Assembly: GCA_003566155.1 (NCBI GenBank)
Contig: PXEP01000193.1
Location: forward strand, 1-47,536
Direction: 5' to 3'
Source: Candidatus Acetothermia bacterium
GTDB taxonomy: Bacteria > Bipolaricaulota > Bipolaricaulia > Bipolaricaulales > Bipolaricaulaceae
Length of the DNA: 47,536 bases
Shown: piece after piece, positions 32,191 to 39,936 of the stretch
Position numbering within the stretch: position 1 is the first letter of the stretch
Layout of the letters: the number at the start of each line of letters is the position of its first letter
Translations under genes and position numbers: made by a program
The notes under the pieces: generated by a model
Databases searched by the model: none
Told to the model about the DNA's origin: nothing
What the model saw: only the letters and a program-made list of their open reading frames with translations

Positions 32191-33999
32191 TTACCCCAGT
32201 AGCCCCTCGAGCCGGTCCACCAGCGCCGAGAGATCGGCGAACGCCGCCTCGACCGGCTGCGGCGAGCTCAGGTCGACCCCCGCCTGTTCGAGCGCGTCGA
32301 GCGGATAGCGCGAGCCACCCGACTTGAGGAAGTCCAAGTAGCGCTTGGCAGCCACCTCGCCGTCCGCGAGGACGCTCTGCACAAGGGCGTGCGCCCCGGA
32401 GATCCCGGTGGCGTACTGGTAGACATAGAAGTTCATGTACATGTGCTGGAACTGCGCCCACGTGATGCCGATCCGCTCGCGATCGAAGACCACCTCCTCA
32501 CCATAGCCTTCGCGGAACAGGTCGGCTGTGACCCCGACGAGCGTGTCGGCGCTCAGCGGCTCACCGCGCTCGACGCGTCCGTGGATCTCAAGTTCGAAAC
32601 GCGCGAGCATCGGCATGATGAAGAAGTAGCGGTGGTAGTTCGACATCGCTTCTTCGATCAGCGAAATCTGGAACGCCTTGTCGGTCAGCGTGCGGAGAAG
32701 ATGATCCCGTACCATTGCCTGGTTGAAGTTCGACGCCACCTCAGCGACGAACAGTCCGTAGCGGCTGTAGATCATGCGCTGGTGCAGGCGGCTGTAGTAG
32801 GAGTGCATAGAGTGGCCAAGCTCATGCGCGAGGGTGCTCAGGCTGAACACGTCGTCGGCGTAGCTCATCATGATGAACGGATGGGTACCCTGCGAGCCGC
32901 TGGAAAAGGCGCCTTGGCGCTTGCCTCGGTTGCGTGCGCGGTCGACCCAACGCTCCTCGAGGCATCCCCGCCGCAGCACCTCAACGTACTCCTCGCCAAG
33001 TGGCTTCATTCCCTCGCAGATCCAGTCGACCGCCTGCTCGAACGGAATCAAAGGCTTCTCTTCCATGAGCGGGGCCTTGATGTCGTACACGTGGAACGTG
33101 TCGTAGCCCAGAAGCTTGCGGCGGAGCGCCCAGTAGCGGTGCCACGTGGGTAGGTTCCGGCGAAAGACTTCGATGAGGTTGTGAAACACCTCCACCGGGA
33201 TGAAGTTGGGTGAGAGGGACGCTTCCAGGCTGGAGGCATACCCGCGCGCGCGCATCCTGAACACGTCGGCCTTGAACGCTCCGAGGAGGGAGCTTGCGAG
33301 CGTGTTCTTGAGCCCGAGGTATCCGTCGGCATAGCTCTCCCAGGCCGTGCGTCGCACGTCACGGTCAGCGTGCGTCCGCAGCGACTCGATGCTTGCCTGT
33401 CCCACCTCAAGCGTGTTGCCTCCGGAGTCGGTCGCCGGCCTGAATGTCATATCCGCGCCGGTCAGGCTGCTATAGACGCTGTGCAGCGCCGACAGCGGGT
33501 CGGAGACCAGGGCCAACACCTGCTCCACGTTGCCCGATTGCACGTGGGCTTGCTTTTTCTCGAGCTGATCCACATAGTGCGCGAGGAACTGAAGCTCCGG
33601 CGTCTCGTCCATCCACCCCTGCAGGGTATCGAACCCGATCGCCACGAGCTCCGGGTCGGCGAACGCGACGGCTGCGCCGAACCGCGCGAACAGGCCGCGC
33701 GCCTGCCCACTGCGCCCTGCCGCTTCCTGGTCGTGTGCGTTGACTGCGGCTGCGTTGCTTGCGTAGACAAAGATCCTCCCCATCAGTCGGGCGGCGTCCT
33801 CGTAGAGCGTGATGAACTCAAGGAGGACTGACGGGCCCTCCTTTAGGCGGCCCCGGTAGCCGGCCAGCTTCGGCAACTGTGCCAGGAGCTCCTGGCAGGC
33901 TGCTTCCCAGTCTTGCGGTGTGGCGAACACGCTTTCGAGGTCCCAGGTCTCCTCGACCGGGACGGCTGAGCGTTCAGGAAGTGCTCTGGTGTCTGACAT
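32191..33999 (-). CDS. pepF: oligoendopeptidase F, M3 metallopeptidase
   Basis: About 602 residues, normal for PepF, a cytoplasmic zinc endopeptidase that cuts peptides of roughly 7-17 residues. The zinc motif is H392-E-L-G-H396 within TLAHELGHSMHSYYS. The N-terminal domain (WDLESVFATPQDWEA onward) and the C-terminal MYMNFYVYQYATGISGA helix are typical. The ATG at 33999 gives the conserved N-terminus; in-frame starts at 34023 and 34035 are possible, and none has a strong ribosome site. It fits with the peptide transporter in the same window as a step in peptide use. Confidence 0.94.
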   Translation of the reverse strand: MSDTRALPERSAVPVEETWDLESVFATPQDWEAACQELLAQLPKLAGYRGRLKEGPSVLLEFITLYEDAARLMGRIFVYASNAAAVNAHDQEAAGRSGQARGLFARFGAAVAFADPELVAIGFDTLQGWMDETPELQFLAHYVDQLEKKQAHVQSGNVEQVLALVSDPLSALHSVYSSLTGADMTFRPATDSGGNTLEVGQASIESLRTHADRDVRRTAWESYADGYLGLKNTLASSLLGAFKADVFRMRARGYASSLEASLSPNFIPVEVFHNLIEVFRRNLPTWHRYWALRRKLLGYDTFHVYDIKAPLMEEKPLIPFEQAVDWICEGMKPLGEEYVEVLRRGCLEERWVDRARNRGKRQGAFSSGSQGTHPFIMMSYADDVFSLSTLAHELGHSMHSYYSRLHQRMIYSRYGLFVAEVASNFNQAMVRDHLLRTLTDKAFQISLIEEAMSNYHRYFFIMPMLARFELEIHGRVERGEPLSADTLVGVTADLFREGYGEEVVFDRERIGITWAQFQHMYMNFYVYQYATGISGAHALVQSVLADGEVAAKRYLDFLKSGGSRYPLDALEQAGVDLSSPQPVEAAFADLSALVDRLEGLLG

Positions 34000-34107
34000 G
34001 ACGGACAGGTTAGTGGGGGACATCGAAGTGTGCAAGCGGGCACACTGAGCTTCGCTCCGCCCCGGCCGGGGGGGACGTGGCGGAGATGCCAGGACTCATT
34101 CGTTGCT

Positions 34108-34236
34108 CTACTCTCGTCTGAGATGGGCCAGTTCCTCTTCGAGCTTGTCGACTCTCTTCTTTAACTGCCCCAGCTGTGCGAGGGCGGCCAAAGCGAACAC
34201 AAACGCAAGCGGCGCAAGCGCACCGACGAACTCCAT
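34108..34236 (-). CDS. 42-residue membrane-helix plus coiled-coil protein
   Basis: AAAGGAGGGCACAGTT precedes an ATG that opens a 42-codon frame. Residues 3-20 form one hydrophobic helix (VGALAPLAFVFALAALA) and residues 21-42 a charged amphipathic coiled coil (LKKRVDKLEEELAHLRRE). This is a sensible, compact membrane-anchored zipper with an excellent ribosome site, so I consider it real even though very short. It lies between pepF and the HD-GYP gene on the same strand. Function unknown; such peptides often regulate or brace larger membrane complexes. Confidence 0.7.
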   Translation of the reverse strand: MEFVGALAPLAFVFALAALAQLGQLKKRVDKLEEELAHLRRE

Positions 34237-34476
34237 AACTGTGCCCTCCTTTGCTGCACATCACTGTTGGCGGAGGCGACAGGCGATCCTCACGCCCCCC
34301 AAGCTAGCATGAACGAGCGTCTCCCATTTGGGGAAAGCAGTGTGTGGACATTCTAGTGGCGCTGATCCTCGGCGCCCAAGGTTAGAAGAAGCATGGCCCA
34401 GGCAAAGTGCGCCCATGACCAGGGCAGAGCCCTGTGCCGGCGAGCGCAAGCGGCATCCATTACCTACACCGCGTGT

Positions 34477-35853
34477 CTACATGTGTTCGGAAAAGCGGAA
34501 CCCGTCGGTAAAGAGCTTGTTGCAGGCGTCGACAACCTCGGGGTCGTACAGGACTCCGCGGTCCGCCCGTATCTTTTCCATTGCCTGCGCAAGCTCCAGT
34601 GCAGGGCGGTACGGTCTGTGGGAGACCAACGCCTCTACCACATCCGCTACGGCCAAGACGCGGGCCTCGCGCAGGATCTCGTCGCCTTTGAGACCCCGTG
34701 GGTAGCCGGAGCCGTTCATGCGCTCGTGGTGCTGGTGGACGATCTCGGCCACCGGCCAGGGGAACTCGATAGAGCGGAGCACGTTGCGTCCTTCCTCAGG
34801 ATGGACCTTCACCATTCCCATCTCAAGCGGGTTCAAGGAGGTGGGTTTGGTCAGGATCTCTGCCGGCACGACGCTCTTCCCCACATCGTGGACGAGGCTG
34901 GCAACGCGCAATCCGGCCTGTTCTTCTTCCGGGATCCCCATCTCCTGAGCGATGGCGATGGCGAGCTCGGCTACCCGCCGCTGATGTCCGGCCGTATACG
35001 GATCGCGTAACTCGATGGTCGAGGCCATGGCGTGCACCACATCGTCGAACATCCTCCGCATCCGCGTGTAGCTCTCCTTGAGCTTCTCCTCGGCTCGCTT
35101 GCTTTCAGTGATGTCGATGTTGAACTCCGCCACCAGCCGCTTCCCCTGCGCGGTCTCCTTCAGCGGAATGGTGTGAACTCTGACAACCTTGCCTTCTTTC
35201 ACCAGGAACTGCTCACGAACGGCTGGCCTCCCGGACTTCAGCGCCCAGGGTATCGCGCACTCTTCGCAGGGCATGCTCCTGCCCATGAAGTACTCATGGC
35301 ATCTCCTACCGGAGTGGTCGCCCAGCACCGCGGCCCATTGCGGGTTCACGTAGACGAGGTTGAAGTCCTCATCGATGATGTCGAAGCCCGTCTGGGTAGC
35401 ACCCAGAACGTACTCCAGCTGGGCCTTGATGGTCTCCATTTCCTGCTCGGCCCTGTCTTGCTCGGTGACATCAACGAGCATGCCCACTATCCGATCTTCG
35501 GACAGGGTAGCGCTGACCGATACTCGACGTGGCTCCCCCTGTTTGGTCAACACGTCGAGCTCGTAGCTTGTGACATGTCCGTCTCGGGAAAGCTGACCTA
35601 GGAAGCGCTCGCGGTGTTGGGGGTTACGGTAAAGAGCATCCGCGCCCGCTGAGGTGATCTCCTCGCGCGTATCGAAGCCAAACATGCGCCAGGCGGCTTC
35701 GTTGGCGTAAAGGATGTCCCCTTCCAACGATGTGATGTAGACGCCAAGGAGCGCCTTCTCAACCAAGCCCCTGTAGAGTTGCAACTCTGCGTACAGGGAT
35801 TCTCGGTTGCGTGACTCTTCTTCCCGACGATCCTCGTAGGCCTTGGCCATCAT
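34477..35853 (-). CDS. PAS-PAS-HD-GYP cyclic-di-GMP phosphodiesterase
   Basis: A 458-residue cytoplasmic signalling protein. PAS-1 spans roughly 25-140 (ALLGVYITSLEGDILYANEA), and PAS-2 roughly 145-265. The HD-GYP domain follows from 265 with H322-D323 in VHDVGK, HQHHERMNGSGYP (GYP at 383-385) and the closing AVADVVEALVSHRPYR. HD-GYP domains hydrolyse cyclic di-GMP. PAS-2 has a cysteine group (RRCHEYFMGRSMPCEECAI) of the type that may bind metal or sense redox. No membrane segment; not a response regulator. The ATG at 35853 or 35850 follows GGGAG. Confidence 0.93.
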   Translation of the reverse strand: MMAKAYEDRREEESRNRESLYAELQLYRGLVEKALLGVYITSLEGDILYANEAAWRMFGFDTREEITSAGADALYRNPQHRERFLGQLSRDGHVTSYELDVLTKQGEPRRVSVSATLSEDRIVGMLVDVTEQDRAEQEMETIKAQLEYVLGATQTGFDIIDEDFNLVYVNPQWAAVLGDHSGRRCHEYFMGRSMPCEECAIPWALKSGRPAVREQFLVKEGKVVRVHTIPLKETAQGKRLVAEFNIDITESKRAEEKLKESYTRMRRMFDDVVHAMASTIELRDPYTAGHQRRVAELAIAIAQEMGIPEEEQAGLRVASLVHDVGKSVVPAEILTKPTSLNPLEMGMVKVHPEEGRNVLRSIEFPWPVAEIVHQHHERMNGSGYPRGLKGDEILREARVLAVADVVEALVSHRPYRPALELAQAMEKIRADRGVLYDPEVVDACNKLFTDGFRFSEHM

Positions 35854-36101
35854 GTCTCCCGGCGCCCATGGCGCATACCCCGAAACCAGTGTAGCGTGTT
35901 TCGGCCGACATCTGCCATGTGAACCCCTACGCATGCCCGTTGAGCACGAAGGCCGCCCGTGACTTGCGCGGGAGTTGCGCATGTGGGTATAGAGAGACTC
36001 GCAGCCTTATTGCCCCACGTAACCCTTTCCTCTAGCCACAACGGTTCAAGTTCTCAACGATCTTATCGCTGTCATACGGAATGGAAAAGGTGTTTCCGAG
36101 G

Positions 36102-36177
36102 TGGCTCCCCGGGGAGGATTCGAACCTCCAGCCTACTGGTTAACAGCCAGCCGCTCTGCCTGTTGAGCTACCGGGGA
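36102..36177 (-). tRNA. tRNA-Asn (GTT anticodon)
   Basis: A 76-base tRNA, including an encoded CCA, read on the minus strand. The acceptor stem TCCCCGG pairs with CCGGGGA, the T arm contains GGTTCGAATCC, and the anticodon loop CTGTTAACC has anticodon GTT, which reads AAY (Asn). The D arm and variable loop are normal. A good promoter lies just upstream and overlaps the end of the CDF transporter gene. Confidence 0.97.
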
Positions 36178-36187
36178 GCGCAACTCA

Positions 36188-36217
36188 ATCATACGTTGCC
36201 GAAGGGAGCTTGGTCAA
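36188..36217 (-). promoter_or_regulatory. promoter of tRNA-Asn
   Basis: On the minus strand TTGACC (36217-36212) is followed by an 18-base spacer and TATGAT (36193-36188). Both hexamers match the sigma70 consensus at five of six positions. The -35 box overlaps the stop codon of the CDF gene. Transcription would begin about four bases before the tRNA 5' end. Confidence 0.65.
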
Positions 36218-37098
36218 GCTTTTCTCTGCTCGTCAGGCTCAATGTGGACAACAACGTGCGTGCGACGCTTCAGTGCGTTCCCCACAGCGCTTTCCACTTC
36301 GGAGGCGATCTCATGGGCTTGACGCACGCTGAGGTGGGGATCGACTTCGATGTGCAGATCCACAAACGCCCCCCGACCCGCACGGCGCGTGCGCAGGGCG
36401 TGCCATCCACGAACGCCGGGCACAGTGTCGATGGCTTCACCGACCCGCATCTGCTCCGATGGGCTAAGCGCTCCCTCGGTGAGATCGTGGATCGCACCGT
36501 GCATGATCCGGGCCGCCGCCAGGCCCACCAGTACCGCCACGACGATGGCCGCTGCCCGATCACCTTGCGGCCAGCCGGCCAATACCGCGATAGCGCCGAA
36601 CAATACCGCGACGGACGACAGGGCGTCTGAGCGATGATGCCAGGCGTTGGCCTTTGTGGCGGGGCTACCGCTGGCACGCGCAACCCGCGAGGTTGCCCTG
36701 TAGAGCGCTTCTTTCACGCCGATTGATACGGCGGCCACAACCAGAGGCCATAATCCCAAGACTTCCCGTACACCGACTGCCAGTTCCGCCACTGCCTCCC
36801 AGGCAAGCCACACAGCAGCGCCGCCCAGGGCCAGCGCCACCCCGGCTGAGGCAAGGGTCTCGAACTTGCCGTGACCGTAGGCGTGGTTCTCGTCCGCGGG
36901 CCGCTGGGCCATGCGCAAACCCGCCAGCACCACCATGTCGGTGGCAACGTCGGAAAGGCTGTGGATGCCGTCGGCCACCAGGGCGACCGATCCGGATACC
37001 AAACCGGCCCCGAGTTTGAGGCCCATCAGGCCTGCGTTAGCTGCGGCTCCCAACCAGGTAACCTTAAGGTCGGCGGTGTGTCCCTCGCGGTCGCTCAT
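36214..37098 (-). CDS. cation diffusion facilitator (CDF) transporter
   Basis: A 294-residue membrane exporter of divalent metals (Zn, Fe, Mn or Co) driven by proton exchange. Six helices carry the two metal-site motifs: DGIHSLSD in the second helix region (about 43-50) and HHRSDALSS in the fifth (about 154-162). HAYGHGKFE is the conserved loop after the second helix. The C-terminal cytoplasmic domain of about 85 residues has the expected His-rich HIEVDPHLSVRQAHEI. AGGAG precedes the ATG. It lies twelve bases after cdsA, in the same transcript. Metal specificity is not assigned. Confidence 0.93.
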   Translation of the reverse strand: MSDREGHTADLKVTWLGAAANAGLMGLKLGAGLVSGSVALVADGIHSLSDVATDMVVLAGLRMAQRPADENHAYGHGKFETLASAGVALALGGAAVWLAWEAVAELAVGVREVLGLWPLVVAAVSIGVKEALYRATSRVARASGSPATKANAWHHRSDALSSVAVLFGAIAVLAGWPQGDRAAAIVVAVLVGLAAARIMHGAIHDLTEGALSPSEQMRVGEAIDTVPGVRGWHALRTRRAGRGAFVDLHIEVDPHLSVRQAHEIASEVESAVGNALKRRTHVVVHIEPDEQRKA

Positions 37099-37110
37099 AG
37101 CGCGATTCTC

Positions 37111-37926
37111 CTACAGAAGATCGAGCACATAGCGCATGTAGAAGAAGTATATGGGGAGCGCGCCCAGCACTCCGTCGATCCGATCGAGCATTCCTCCGTG
37201 GCCGGGCAGGAACCAGCCGGTGTCCTTGACCCCGCCCGCTCGCTTGAACAACGACTCGAACAAGTCTCCCAGTTGGGCGAATATGCCCACCCATACGCCC
37301 AGTACAACGATATGCGGAAGCGACCGTCCAAAGTCCTCCCAGAACTCCGGCAGGAAGGCCGCCGCCACAACAGCGAGCACCAGCCCACCGCCGAGTCCCT
37401 CCCACGTCTTGGCCAGCGAGATCCTTGGCAGGAGTTGATGTTTCCCCACGGCCGATCCAACAAGAAAGGCCCCCGTGTCGTACCCCCAGACGATAAGGAA
37501 GAAGTGAAGGATATAGGGGAACCCGCCGCGATAGAGGAAGTAGATTATGCTGAGAAGCACCGGTATGTAGAGAAAGCCGAAGATTCCGGCAAGCGCTGCG
37601 AAGAAGCCTTCTTTAGGACCTTTGCGGAAGAAACTGTACACGACGGTGAAGTAGACAACGCCCCAACCAACCACAAGCGCGTATTCCTCATACAGCACGG
37701 AAAGCATGAGGAAGACCGGGATGGCAGCGATCAAGAACTCCTTGGGCTGCGGGATTCCCAGATGCGACACAATCCGGATGTACTCCCAGCCGGCCAACAG
37801 CCCCGCCACCGAGACAACGAGTCCCACAAGCCAATCGAGCCTATACGTAGCCGCCACCCAGAACAGGGCCAGCATCACAGGCATTCCCACGCAAGCCGTG
37901 GCCAACCGCGGCATATGTCTTCTCAC
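37111..37926 (-). CDS. cdsA: phosphatidate cytidylyltransferase
   Basis: A 271-residue enzyme that makes CDP-diacylglycerol from CTP and phosphatidate in the membrane. It has eight or so helices. The signature is complete near the C-terminus: ISLAKTWEGLGGG, AQLGDLFESLFKR and LPGHGGMLDRIDG. The GTG at 37926 overlaps the uppS stop (GTGA), with AAAGGG close by, so translation is coupled. A longer reading upstream runs antiphase through uppS and is rejected. uppS next to cdsA is a widely conserved order. Confidence 0.95.
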   Translation of the reverse strand: MRRHMPRLATACVGMPVMLALFWVAATYRLDWLVGLVVSVAGLLAGWEYIRIVSHLGIPQPKEFLIAAIPVFLMLSVLYEEYALVVGWGVVYFTVVYSFFRKGPKEGFFAALAGIFGFLYIPVLLSIIYFLYRGGFPYILHFFLIVWGYDTGAFLVGSAVGKHQLLPRISLAKTWEGLGGGLVLAVVAAAFLPEFWEDFGRSLPHIVVLGVWVGIFAQLGDLFESLFKRAGGVKDTGWFLPGHGGMLDRIDGVLGALPIYFFYMRYVLDLL

Positions 37927-38666
37927 AGGCTGCCCTTTCCGAAACTGCGCTGCCGTCCTTGGTATGTCTCTAGTGCCTTTACAAACTCGGCCCCGTCGAA
38001 GTCGGGCCAGGGCACAGGCGCGAAGTAGAACTCGGCGTAGGCCGATTCCCACAGGAGGAAGTTGGAGATGCGTTGCTCGCCGGCGGTACGGATCAGCAAG
38101 TCGACGTCCGGGATCCCAGCGGTAGGCATGAGACCATGCACTACATGCTCGTCGACCTGTTCTTCCCGCAGCTCTCCGGCGCGCGCTGCCCGCACTGCGC
38201 CCCGCACCGCCTCCGTCACGGCCCACCGTCCGCCGAAGCTAAGCGCCACGTGCAAGTGGAGGGTATCGTTGTCCTGGGTACGCTGTTCAGCCTTGCTCAA
38301 GGCAGACCGAAGACGCAGCGGAAGGCGATCCTGCTGGCCGATCACGTCAAGGCGGACGCCGGCATCGGCCAGTTCCTCCAGTTTCCGACTGATGAACTCC
38401 TCAAGGAGACCAAGGAGCAGCTCGACTTCGCTGGGCGGTCTGTCCCAGTTCTCCGTGGAGAGCGCAAATAACGTGAGGTGCGCGCACAGCTTCTCGCCAC
38501 CGGCAAGACGTATCAGCCTCTCGGCAGCCTCTGCGCCGCGCCGATGGCCTTCTCCTCGCGGCAGCCCCCGCTGCTCGGCCCACCTGCCATTGCCGTCCAT
38601 GACGACGCCCACGTGATGGGGCAATGGTCCGTCTTTCAGCTGTTCAAGCACGTCCGACCAGGACAC
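37923..38666 (-). CDS. uppS: isoprenyl transferase (undecaprenyl diphosphate synthase)
   Basis: A 247-residue cis-prenyltransferase making the C55 lipid carrier for cell-wall and polysaccharide units from isopentenyl diphosphate. VVMDGNGRWAEQRGL carries the catalytic Asp (D24) and the phosphate-binding residues. FALSTENWDRP and the C-terminal DLLIRTAGEQRISNFLLWE are also conserved. The GTG at 38666 is chosen because GGGGAGGCGAGG stands before it; it overlaps folC by 23 bases. Length is normal. Confidence 0.95.
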   Translation of the reverse strand: MSWSDVLEQLKDGPLPHHVGVVMDGNGRWAEQRGLPRGEGHRRGAEAAERLIRLAGGEKLCAHLTLFALSTENWDRPPSEVELLLGLLEEFISRKLEELADAGVRLDVIGQQDRLPLRLRSALSKAEQRTQDNDTLHLHVALSFGGRWAVTEAVRGAVRAARAGELREEQVDEHVVHGLMPTAGIPDVDLLIRTAGEQRISNFLLWESAYAEFYFAPVPWPDFDGAEFVKALETYQGRQRSFGKGSL

Positions 38667-39930
38667 GCCTCGCCTCCCCAACAATGGTCAACGAACCGCA
38701 GACGACAAGCAACTCATCCTCATCCAACGCTTCGCTGAATTCAGCCGTGGTTTCGGCCACCCCTCCCCCGATCTCCCAGTTGCGCGCACACCGCCGTGCT
38801 TGGTGCGCCAACGCCTCAGCAGGGATAGCTCGTTCCGAGTTGGGAGTGACCAACACCACTCGATCGAACTCGGGGAACAAGATCTCGGCCATCGACCTTA
38901 TCAGCTTCCCCCGCAGCGCGCCGAAGATCAATGTCCGTCGTCCTTGTGGTCTGGGGAGTAAGCGAAGCGTGTCCACCAACGCGCGGGTGGCAGCCGGGTT
39001 ATGAGCGGCGTCCAGAACGATGTACGGCGCTCGTCGCATGATCTCAAATCGGCCCGGCCAACGTGCCTCCCACAGGCCTTGAGCGATCTCCTCCTTGCCA
39101 ATCTGCCAGCCACCAACCAACTCCCCGAGCGCAGCCAGCACCACGGCAAGGTTCGGCCCCTGATAGGCCCCTTGGAGGCATGTGGCAAACGTTCCCAGCC
39201 CCAGTGGGTCGGATTCCGATCTCCATAGTGCGCGCTCCCAAGTAAGTTCAGCCAGCTGTACATCCTGGGGAGACACGGGGACCAGCGCCGCCCCTACCTC
39301 TTGGCACTCCCGCTCGAACACCCGCAGCACTTCCGGCTTGTCCTCGGCGGTGACCAGCGGGACGCCTTCCCGGGCAACCCCCGCCTTCTCCCAGGCGGCT
39401 CGCTCCAGTCCAGGACCGAAGAATTCCCGGTGGTCCAAGCTGACGGAGGTGATAATGGAAAGCACTGGGAGGGCAAGGCTTCGGCTGGCGTCGAACCTTC
39501 CCCCCAAACCCGCCTCCACCACGGCCAGGTCGACCCCATGGCAAGCAAAGTGAGCAAACGCTGCCGCCGTCAGCGCCTCAAACTGGTTAGGTCTTCCCGG
39601 CCCTGCGTCCAGCTCCTCCACCGGCTGAACGGCGTTGAGGATCAGCTCGGCCAGGCCACGCGAGTCAATGGGTACTCCGTCGACACGGATTCTCTCGGTG
39701 GGATCACCCAAGTCGGGCGAGGTGTAGGCCCCCACGCGCAACCCCCCTGCTCGGAACACGGATTCTAAAAAAGCGACCACTGAACCCTTGCCGTTTGTGC
39801 CCGCCACGTGCACGGCGGGAAAATCTCCTTCCGGGTTTCCCAGCCGGGCAAGGAGAGCCTCAGTTCTTTCCAGCCCGGGGTTTACCACCCGCTCGGGGTT
39901 TAGCAACCCGTCCGGAATGTGCTCTATCAC
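38644..39930 (-). CDS. folC: folylpolyglutamate synthase / dihydrofolate synthase
   Basis: A 428-residue Mur-ligase-family enzyme that adds glutamate to dihydropteroate or folates. The ATP loop is HVAGTNGKGSV (about 41-51). TSPDLGDPTERIRVDG and VVEAGLGGRFDAS are the folate- and metal-site segments, and LDAAHNPAATRALVDTL marks the C-terminal domain. The GTG start lies after the valS stop, with GAGGAG a little far upstream. It sits between valS and uppS in the same transcript. Normal length; bifunctionality is inferred. Confidence 0.94.
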   Translation of the reverse strand: MIEHIPDGLLNPERVVNPGLERTEALLARLGNPEGDFPAVHVAGTNGKGSVVAFLESVFRAGGLRVGAYTSPDLGDPTERIRVDGVPIDSRGLAELILNAVQPVEELDAGPGRPNQFEALTAAAFAHFACHGVDLAVVEAGLGGRFDASRSLALPVLSIITSVSLDHREFFGPGLERAAWEKAGVAREGVPLVTAEDKPEVLRVFERECQEVGAALVPVSPQDVQLAELTWERALWRSESDPLGLGTFATCLQGAYQGPNLAVVLAALGELVGGWQIGKEEIAQGLWEARWPGRFEIMRRAPYIVLDAAHNPAATRALVDTLRLLPRPQGRRTLIFGALRGKLIRSMAEILFPEFDRVVLVTPNSERAIPAEALAHQARRCARNWEIGGGVAETTAEFSEALDEDELLVVCGSLTIVGEARRVLVGRA

Positions 39931-39936
39931 AGGCTA

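Noticed and set aside
34261-34449. A 62-codon minus-strand frame between the 42-residue gene and the HD-GYP gene
   Set aside because: No ribosome site, no domain, and composition like non-coding sequence.
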